Notes under the pieces: model-generated
Told to the model about the DNA's origin: nothing
The model's database searches: none
Seen by the model: the letters and a program-made list of their open reading frames with translations, nothing else
Made by a program: the position numbers and the translations under genes
NCBI GenBank assembly: GCA_937894795.1
Contig: CALCQV010000094.1
Location: forward strand, 1 to 17,260
Origin: an uncultured Bacteroidales bacterium
GTDB taxonomy: Bacteria; Bacteroidota; Bacteroidia; Bacteroidales; Lentimicrobiaceae
Direction of reading: 5' to 3'
Length of the DNA stretch: 17,260 nucleotides
Shown here: positions 8,010 through 14,215 of the stretch, in pieces
How the letters are laid out: the number at the start of each line of letters is the position of its first letter
How positions within the stretch are numbered: the first letter of the stretch is position 1

Positions 8010-9671
8010 TTATCTTGGTTGCCAATCAGTGGGAGGGAGCTTTTTTAAGTCCCTCATTCTCCAAATATAGTAGTATTCTACCAAAACTTTATTACGATAA
8101 ATAGGTATAGTGTCTGCTTTATCCAGTGTAAAATAGTCATCATATAAATGATGAGGATTCTGATAGTCGTAGCTTGAGGAGATAAAATAGGCATCCATTC
8201 CCTTATGGAATCCTCCCCTGAAACCTGTAATCCAAGCATACTTGTGTGTTCGTTCCAGAGGAGCCATGGTTTGGACTTTGATGTCAAGATCACGCGCAAC
8301 ATAGTAATCAATATTGGCTGCAGGGAACCAACGGTGAGAGATGATTACGGCAGTTGAGTCCATCATGCCTGTTTGCAGATCAGCATGGTAAAGTTTGCTG
8401 AAACCGATACCCAACTGTTTCCAACCGTACATATCAAGGGTTATATCCTTAATGCCTAATCGTTTGCCGGTTTTCTGATCTATGCCTTTATTCAGAAAAG
8501 TGCCGTTGAATATCTGGAGCAGGGCTACTGTTAGAAATATGACCATAAAGCCCAGACTCCATTTAAGCGCATTTGGCAGCACTTTTCCCAGCCGGCCACA
8601 CTTGGTAAAGTGCCTGAGCAAAAGCGCCGCTAAAGGTATTAAAGTAACGTAGGCGGGTCCTGACCAGTGGGGGAGGGTGGAACGGAAGAGCGATATGACA
8701 AGAAATATGAGGATGAGAGGTAAAGCAATATATACCAGCAGTTGCAGCCGATTATCCCTAAAGACCGGTTTTTTCCTGAAAAAGCTTATCAATGCGGCTA
8801 CTATTATTCCAAAATTAAATGGGTTGTTATAGAGGATCTGGCCTCCGAGTTCAGTGGCAAATGAATCAAGCCTGAATAATCTATCAGTAACCTCAACCCT
8901 ATCGCCATGAAAGGTAAAGCTTATAAAATCATTTTGGTAGTTCCAGTAGAGTACCGGCAAAAAACATAAAACAGCTATGAGTATTGCAGCATAGGTATAC
9001 CATTTGCCAAACCATTCCTTATGTGCTATGATATAGAAGAATGTTCCAACAATAATAAAAATGGAAGTGTACTTTGATAAGAGTGCCAATCCGGTGGTCA
9101 TGCCTGCCAACAGGAAGTATAATGCCCTGCGTTTTTCAGAGATACCTGTGTGAGGAGTTGACCCTGCTTGAATGTCGTATTTAGGTGTTGTAGCATGCGT
9201 GTTAACATCATCCGTTGATTTGGAATCGCCAATGGCCAGTATTATGAATAGGATAGACAAAAGCCAGAACAGCATTTGGGGGCTATCAGGCATAATAAAG
9301 ATTCCTGTTATGACGAATCCATATATTGATACGTTATACAGAAGGGCAGCATACCATCCGGTTTGCCTGTCGGCAAGGGTGGTTCCAATCAGGTAAAGAA
9401 TGAAGGTATTCAAGGTGCCTGATACAATGGAGGCAAGCCTTATCCAGCCTTCAGCATCAAAGGTGAGGTTGAGGGTAAATAGTTGAATAAACCATCCCAC
9501 CATGGGCGGATGGTCAAAATGGCTCAGGTCAGGGTAAAGGGCATAGGTGATATAATAAACCTCGTCATTGCCAAGTTCAACTACGGTGCCCAGGATTAAC
9601 CTTAGAGCCGTGGAAATAAGCAGTAAAGTTAAAAGACGATAATCTTTTAAACAGGAAAAGAATTTACACAT
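8010..9671 (-). CDS. GT39/PMT-type integral-membrane glycosyltransferase
   Basis: This 553-residue polytopic membrane protein belongs to the dolichyl-phosphate-mannose protein mannosyltransferase/ArnT-like (GT-C) superfamily. Such enzymes move a sugar from a polyprenyl-phosphate donor to a periplasmic acceptor. The first periplasmic loop carries GNDEVYY (Asp36-Glu37), the acidic motif expected for catalysis, followed by SHFDHPPMVGWF (50-61) and MPDSPQMLFW (127-136), both typical of bacterial PMT_2-type proteins. Many hydrophobic segments follow to about residue 390, then a soluble C-terminal region of about 160 residues. A low-complexity Thr/His/Asp-rich insert lies at about 150-180, between predicted membrane segments. 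It starts 27 bp downstream of the GH30 stop on the same strand, so they may share a transcript. The sugar and acceptor are unknown, and a link to the glucan locus is not shown. Confidence 0.85.
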   Translation of the reverse strand: MCKFFSCLKDYRLLTLLLISTALRLILGTVVELGNDEVYYITYALYPDLSHFDHPPMVGWFIQLFTLNLTFDAEGWIRLASIVSGTLNTFILYLIGTTLADRQTGWYAALLYNVSIYGFVITGIFIMPDSPQMLFWLLSILFIILAIGDSKSTDDVNTHATTPKYDIQAGSTPHTGISEKRRALYFLLAGMTTGLALLSKYTSIFIIVGTFFYIIAHKEWFGKWYTYAAILIAVLCFLPVLYWNYQNDFISFTFHGDRVEVTDRLFRLDSFATELGGQILYNNPFNFGIIVAALISFFRKKPVFRDNRLQLLVYIALPLILIFLVISLFRSTLPHWSGPAYVTLIPLAALLLRHFTKCGRLGKVLPNALKWSLGFMVIFLTVALLQIFNGTFLNKGIDQKTGKRLGIKDITLDMYGWKQLGIGFSKLYHADLQTGMMDSTAVIISHRWFPAANIDYYVARDLDIKVQTMAPLERTHKYAWITGFRGGFHKGMDAYFISSSYDYQNPHHLYDDYFTLDKADTIPIYRNKVLVEYYYIWRMRDLKKLPPTDWQPR

Positions 9672-9698
9672 AAACTAAATTAGCTCATGCAAAGGTAA

Positions 9699-11156
9699 TC
9701 AAAACACAAGAGTGGCAATGCTGTGAGGCAGACTCTTTACCGGTACAGCCTGTCCATCTACCCACAGAAAGTAATCGGTTTCCTTGTCCGTTTGATTCAT
9801 TACAATAACAACCACTGTTCCATCGGGATTGAGGAAAGCTGTTGACAGCAGCTGACTGCGACTGGGTGAAGCAATGATTCTTTTGGCGCCAGGTTGGATA
9901 AACTTTGAAAAGTGACCGATATAGAAATAGGAATTGGTGTATTTCAACTGACCGGTTCGTGTATCGCCATGCAAGGGGGCGAAACAGAAGTTGCCAACGT
10001 GATTCGGACCTCCGGTTTCATCCAGAAGGATATTCCAGTCAGTCCATCCTTCGGCGCCATTATTGAAGTCGTGAATCATTGACTCGCCATACTCTTCGCC
10101 CAATAACCACATATTATACTCAGTTGAGTCAAAGTTTTCGGCTGTGCCTTCGGTAAAGAACAGATGCATGTCAGGAAAAGCTTCCTTTACCTTCCTGAGG
10201 TTATCAAACATAGGATCTCCGCCACTCCAGTCTTCATACCAGTGAAAGCCCAGGCCCCAGGCATATTTTTTAACTTCAGGGTCAGAAAAGTAAGTTTGTG
10301 CACGCTGGTATATCAGGTCTCTGTTATGATCCCACATCATAATTTTCACATCCTGCAGTCCTTCTTTATGCATGGTAGGGCCCAGATTATTAACCAGGAA
10401 ATCACGTTCTTCTTCAGCGGTGAAAATGCAGCTTTCCCAGGTTTGTTTGGCCATTGGTTCATTTTGAATGGTAATGCCCCATACGGGTATTCCTTCAGCC
10501 TCATAGCTTCTGATGAATTTAACGAAATAATTTGCCCAAGGCTGATAGAATTCAGGCAACAGTTTACCACCCTGCAGCATGTTATTGGTGTTTTTCATAA
10601 ATGCTGGCGGGCTCCATGGGCTGGCATAGAATGTAACATGGCCGCCCGCTTTTTTTATGGCTTTTTTAATCAGCGGAATTTTGAATTGTTTATCGTGTTT
10701 GATGCTGAAACTCTTTAATTCAGTATCGCCTTCATCTATGTAGGTATAACTGCCGCTTGAAAAGTCGCAGCTATGGATATTGGTTCTGATTAAATTATAA
10801 CCAATGCCCTTGTCTTTATCAAAATAGGCAGTTAAGACCTGCTCCTGGATATCAACAGGTAGTTTTGCAAAAGTTTCGGCTGAAGCATCTGTAATGGCAC
10901 CTCCAATACCAACGAAGTCCTGAAAAGTTTTAGTAGGATCAACAAAAACGCACACCTGGGTTTCAAGGGGTTGACCAAATGATTTGAAATAGTCGTTGGA
11001 GGTTGGTGTAAGCCTATAATTGGTATTTTCAGCGGTAGTATATACAGTTACTTTTTTAACAATAGGAGAGTAACTTATGGTTTTATTCTGAGCTTTTGCC
11101 TGAAATGCTGCAGAAACAAACAATAAAATGAGCAGAAGGATCCTGTATAATTTCAT
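9699..11156 (-). CDS. Secreted GH30 glycosidase (beta-1,6-glucanase/glucosylceramidase family)
   Basis: This glycoside hydrolase family 30 enzyme has 485 residues from the chosen start. Its signal peptide runs from MKLYRILLLILLF to a cut at about AKA-Q (residue 22). The (beta/alpha)8 domain opens with FQDFVGIGGAITDASAETF (from about residue 79). The acid/base Glu233 lies in ITIQNEP and the likely nucleophile Glu336 in LFFTEG, the two expected glutamates. A short beta-sandwich closes the protein (about 420-485). The frame extends up to 11213, but that would put 19 residues before the signal peptide and place the start upstream of the promoter at 11178-11210, so the ATG at 11156 is preferred. 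Divergent pairing with a GH16/SusCD locus suggests action on beta-1,6 linkages of laminarin-like glucan. Other GH30 activities (beta-glucosidase, fucosidase, xylosidase) are possible. Confidence 0.92.
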   Translation of the reverse strand: MKLYRILLLILLFVSAAFQAKAQNKTISYSPIVKKVTVYTTAENTNYRLTPTSNDYFKSFGQPLETQVCVFVDPTKTFQDFVGIGGAITDASAETFAKLPVDIQEQVLTAYFDKDKGIGYNLIRTNIHSCDFSSGSYTYIDEGDTELKSFSIKHDKQFKIPLIKKAIKKAGGHVTFYASPWSPPAFMKNTNNMLQGGKLLPEFYQPWANYFVKFIRSYEAEGIPVWGITIQNEPMAKQTWESCIFTAEEERDFLVNNLGPTMHKEGLQDVKIMMWDHNRDLIYQRAQTYFSDPEVKKYAWGLGFHWYEDWSGGDPMFDNLRKVKEAFPDMHLFFTEGTAENFDSTEYNMWLLGEEYGESMIHDFNNGAEGWTDWNILLDETGGPNHVGNFCFAPLHGDTRTGQLKYTNSYFYIGHFSKFIQPGAKRIIASPSRSQLLSTAFLNPDGTVVVIVMNQTDKETDYFLWVDGQAVPVKSLPHSIATLVF

Positions 11157-11177
11157 GTCTGATATGATTTGATGATG

Positions 11178-11210
11178 TAAAGATAACTGTTTGAACCACA
11201 TTAAAACAAA
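11178..11210 (-). promoter_or_regulatory. Probable promoter of the GH30 gene
   Basis: On the minus strand TTTG (11210-11207) is followed after 21 bp by TATCTTTA (11185-11178), one base off the Bacteroidota TAnnTTTG element. Transcription would begin roughly 15 bp before the ATG at 11156, which supports that start over the longer frame. Confidence 0.6.
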
Positions 11211-11357
11211 CAATCGGTCATAAAGATCATTGCCGGGTGAAATAGTCTGATTTATAACATAGAAGAGAAAAAATGACCATTTTCTAAAAAAAATTAGCTG
11301 TTTTTATAAAGATTATTGTCCAATTATTTGTTATATGGGCTAATCAGAGTTATCTTT
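11178..11357. promoter_or_regulatory. Repeated AAAGAT-type motifs in the divergent regulatory region
   Basis: The 353 bp between the GH30 and PKD-lipoprotein genes hold no gene. They hold a 10-bp inverted repeat, AAAGATAACT (11179-11188) against AGTTATCTTT (11348-11357), which overlaps the -7 elements of both promoters. A direct repeat TAAAGATYATTG also occurs at 11221-11232 and 11307-11318 (11 of 12 identical). These could be operator sites for a shared regulator, or a by-product of similar promoter sequences in AT-rich DNA. Confidence 0.4.
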
Positions 11358-11358
11358 G
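11327..11358 (+). promoter_or_regulatory. Promoter of the beta-glucan utilisation operon
   Basis: TTTG (11327-11330), a 20-bp gap and TATCTTTG (11351-11358) match the Bacteroidota -33/-7 consensus fully. The predicted transcript would have a leader of about 145 nt before the ATG at 11510. I see no strong hairpin in this leader. Confidence 0.75.
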
Positions 11359-11509
11359 TACATTACGTAAGGTAAATTGGTGGATTATCCGTGTTATTTG
11401 TTTGATAATTAAAGTAAAAGCAAGTAGCCGGATGTTGGAATTTTTAATTGAAGCTATAGTAGAATTATAGTTATAAACCATTGATTTTAAACAAAACCAA
11501 CTAAAAACC

Positions 11510-13231
11510 ATGAAACAAACATTGAAACTAAGCTGGGTACTTATAGCACTCCTGGCAATTACCGTAATTTCATCCTGTAAGAAGGATGATGATGATCCAA
11601 AAAAGGAAGTAATAGCGGGATTTACCTATACCATTGATGCTGAGAATTCATTAATGGTATCATTTACGAGCACTTCTCAGAATGCAACATCACTGAGTTG
11701 GGATTTTGGTGATGGCGGAACTTCTACTGAAACCAATCCAACTCATACCTACACTGCCGCAGGTGAGTACCAGGTAAAACTGACAGCTACCGGTGAAGGA
11801 GGAACAGACCAGGTTTCCCAACCCCTCACTATTGTTAATGCCAATGAGCTTTTAACAATATTAACAGGGGGAACAGAGAAAACCTGGAAACTCCTTCGTG
11901 ATGTTTCTACTGGAAGGTATCCTCTTGAATGTGGACCTGAGGCTAATCCTGGAGAAATTTGGTGGGCTATGGGCCGAAACAATGATGAACTAGGAAACCG
12001 CCCATGTATGCTTAACGATGAATGGGTTTTCAAAGCTAATGGTGATATGGTCTTTGATGCAAAGGGTGATTATTGGGGTGAAACTGGAGTATTTGCTGAT
12101 GATCTGAAAGACCGATGCAATTCAACTGATGACATGAGAGGTCCGAATGGTGAGGATTTATCTGCATGGAATAATGGCACTCACCAATGGTCCATTGATG
12201 AAGGCAATTTGACTGTAACCGGCCTTGGAGCATTTATTGGTCTGCAAAAAATTGGTACAGACCTGGAGGTTAAACTGCCACAGGAATCAGTAACCTATAA
12301 GATTACAAAACTATCAGAAGGTTCGACAGACACTTTAGCACTGGAAACCACATATGACAATGGGAATGGCCACTGGAGAGTGATTTTGGTTCACTACGAT
12401 AATCCTAATGACGAACCTCCATTAGTTGGTCCTAAACCTGTTGTTAACTTCGATCTTGTATTAGAAGGATCAACCATTACTCTAACTAACAATACAACCA
12501 ATGCAACCAGCTATCTGTGGGACTTTGGCGATAATCAGACTTCCACAGAATTAAATCCAACCCATACATATACCACCACAGGTGCATTCAATATCACTCT
12601 GACTGCAACAAATGCCAATGGGTCAAGTGAAGGTGTTAAAATGATTTTTTTAGGTGATCCTAATACTTTAACTGATGCACTCTTACAGGGTGGTGCATGG
12701 AAAATCCGAAATAAGGCTGTTTCAATATTCGTAGGTTCAACTCTCGGTAATCCTGATTGGTGGAAAGTTGAATATGTTGATATGCAGCCTGGTGGTGGCT
12801 GGTCATGTATCATGGATGATGAGTTCATATTTAGCGCAGGTGGTGCTTATGAATATAAAACCAATGGTGGCGCCCGTAACGATGGTTATAAAGGACAAGC
12901 TGCAGGTTGTTACACTGATGCAGAGCTCGCAACACAGGACTTCCCATTCAAATCGGCAATCCACAGTTGGGTATTGAATACTGATGGCGACAGGCCTTAT
13001 ATTATTCTTACCAATGGTGCTGCTGAAGCTGCTTTTGTTGGATTCTACAAAGGATGGTATGGTGGTGAGAATGATGCTAATTCCACTGCTCCTAATGGCG
13101 GATTCCCAACCAACAGGTATGAAGTGTTGGGTTATGGCAATAATGGAACTAACGAGTATTTATTCTTAACAGTTGACCTTAATGGTGATGCAGCCGATGG
13201 TGCATCATGGTCAGTAATACTTGAAAGGTAA
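11510..13231 (+). CDS. PKD-domain surface lipoprotein, probable glycan-binding protein
   Basis: This is a 573-residue lipoprotein. Its signal peptide ends in VISSC (Cys23), followed by KKDDDDP, an acidic stretch like the lipoprotein export signal that sends Bacteroidota lipoproteins to the outer face. It is built of two copies of one plan. PKD domain 1 lies at about 35-110 (SLSWDFGDG, NPTHTY) and module A at about 113-298. PKD domain 2 lies at about 310-385 (SYLWDFGDN, NPTHTY) and module B at about 387-573. Modules A and B share GG-x-x-x-x-W-K near the start, a WW pair, and a C-[MI]-[LM]-[ND]-DE-[WF]-[VI]-F core. I do not recognise the module family. Exposed tryptophans and the place just upstream of GH16 and SusCD suggest a surface glycan-binding protein for beta-glucan, which is inference. 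No catalytic motif is seen. Confidence 0.85.
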   Translation: MKQTLKLSWVLIALLAITVISSCKKDDDDPKKEVIAGFTYTIDAENSLMVSFTSTSQNATSLSWDFGDGGTSTETNPTHTYTAAGEYQVKLTATGEGGTDQVSQPLTIVNANELLTILTGGTEKTWKLLRDVSTGRYPLECGPEANPGEIWWAMGRNNDELGNRPCMLNDEWVFKANGDMVFDAKGDYWGETGVFADDLKDRCNSTDDMRGPNGEDLSAWNNGTHQWSIDEGNLTVTGLGAFIGLQKIGTDLEVKLPQESVTYKITKLSEGSTDTLALETTYDNGNGHWRVILVHYDNPNDEPPLVGPKPVVNFDLVLEGSTITLTNNTTNATSYLWDFGDNQTSTELNPTHTYTTTGAFNITLTATNANGSSEGVKMIFLGDPNTLTDALLQGGAWKIRNKAVSIFVGSTLGNPDWWKVEYVDMQPGGGWSCIMDDEFIFSAGGAYEYKTNGGARNDGYKGQAAGCYTDAELATQDFPFKSAIHSWVLNTDGDRPYIILTNGAAEAAFVGFYKGWYGGENDANSTAPNGGFPTNRYEVLGYGNNGTNEYLFLTVDLNGDAADGASWSVILER

Positions 13232-13252
13232 ATTTTTGTATTAAGTTCTTTT

Positions 13253-13297
13253 AAATCAAGAGTGAGATTATTTAAAATATCTCACTCTTGATTTTTT
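13253..13297 (+). terminator. Strong hairpin terminator or attenuator between the PKD lipoprotein and GH16 genes
   Basis: A perfect 16-bp stem (13253-13268 with 13279-13294) encloses a 10-nt loop and runs straight into a T-run ending at 13297, only 15 bp before the GH16 start codon. It lies inside what otherwise looks like one operon, so partial read-through is likely. Confidence 0.85.
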
Positions 13298-13311
13298 AAA
13301 TAATGGTAACC

Positions 13312-14109
13312 ATGAAAATTTTCCAATTATTGGTCCTGCTTACAGTTGCTGTCAGTTGCACTTCAAAGGATGAAACACTGATATGGAGTGATGAATTCAA
13401 TGACACCGGATTGCCTGATAGCACCTACTGGTTGTATGATATTGGAGCAACCGGCTATGGCAATAATGAAATGCAGAATTATACCGATAATTTGGCTAAT
13501 TGTCGTCAGGAGAATGGTTCATTGATCATTGAAGCGCATAAGAATGGTGATGAATGGACATCAGCCAGATTAAAAAGTAAAAACAAATTCAACTTTACCT
13601 ACGGGAAAATTGTTTTTAGAGCAAAACTGCCATCAGGAAGTGGCACATGGCCGGCCTTATGGCTTTTGGCTGAGAATATTGATATGCTTGGTTGGCCTGC
13701 CGGTGGTGAAATAGATGTTATGGAACATGTAGGCAAAAATCCGGGTGTTGTGCAGTGCGCACTGCATACAACATCAAGTTATGGCAATACTGTGAATAAA
13801 ATGGAATATGGTGTTCCCGATTTTAATACTGATTTTCACACTTATGAAGCTAGCCGCACAGCAGATAAGATTGATTTTCTGGTGGATGGGAAATTGTATT
13901 ATACCTATAAACCGTCAGTAAAAAATGAAGACACCTGGCCCTTTGATTCACCTTTCTTCATTATTATGAATATAGCAATGGGTGGAAACTGGGGGAGTGA
14001 TACACAATATGAAACCAACAATTTGAAAAATGGCATTGAACCATCACTAACAACTGCCCGTATGGAAGTTGATTATGTTAGGGTATATGCAAATGAAGCA
14101 ACCAGATAA
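13312..14109 (+). CDS. GH16 endo-beta-1,3-glucanase (laminarinase-type) lipoprotein
   Basis: This 265-residue glycoside hydrolase family 16 lipoprotein has a short signal peptide ending in VAVSC (Cys16), followed by TSKDE, an acidic tail compatible with surface export. The jelly-roll catalytic domain runs from LIWSDEFN (about 23) to VDYVRVYA (253-260). The active site GEIDVMEH gives Glu133, Asp135 and Glu138 in the E-x-D-x-x-E spacing typical of laminarinases, in contrast to the E-x-D-x-E of lichenases. GTWPALWLL and the MGGNWG segment are also family marks. No carbohydrate-binding module is attached. The frame opens at 13303 (MVTMK), but the ATG at 13312 gives the normal signal peptide. Its role would be to cut beta-1,3-glucan at the cell surface for SusCD uptake. 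The exact substrate (laminarin, curdlan or mixed-linkage glucan) cannot be fixed from sequence. Confidence 0.93.
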   Translation: MKIFQLLVLLTVAVSCTSKDETLIWSDEFNDTGLPDSTYWLYDIGATGYGNNEMQNYTDNLANCRQENGSLIIEAHKNGDEWTSARLKSKNKFNFTYGKIVFRAKLPSGSGTWPALWLLAENIDMLGWPAGGEIDVMEHVGKNPGVVQCALHTTSSYGNTVNKMEYGVPDFNTDFHTYEASRTADKIDFLVDGKLYYTYKPSVKNEDTWPFDSPFFIIMNIAMGGNWGSDTQYETNNLKNGIEPSLTTARMEVDYVRVYANEATR

Positions 14110-14215
14110 TCGACAGGCATTACATTCAATTAGACAATAGCAAGATGAATGCTTCTGCATGAATTGAGAACTACTTTAATAATGGAATAGTCATTAGAAA
14201 CCAATATAATAGGAT

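Noticed and set aside
8030..8060. Possible terminator between the convergent fumC and glycosyltransferase genes
   Set aside because: Only a 6-bp GAGGGA/TCCCTC pairing with an 11-nt T-rich loop is present. It lies inside the coding end of the glycosyltransferase, and no proper U-tract follows.
10164..10718. Long open frame (184 codons) antisense to the GH30 gene
   Set aside because: It lies wholly inside a clear GH30 gene whose catalytic motifs are in the other strand, has no recognisable domain and no promoter or ribosome-binding context, so it is a shadow frame.
14110..14215. Separate promoter for SusC in the 106-bp gap
   Set aside because: Only a weak TACTTTAA resemblance to a -7 element is present, with no TTTG at the right distance, so it is not called.
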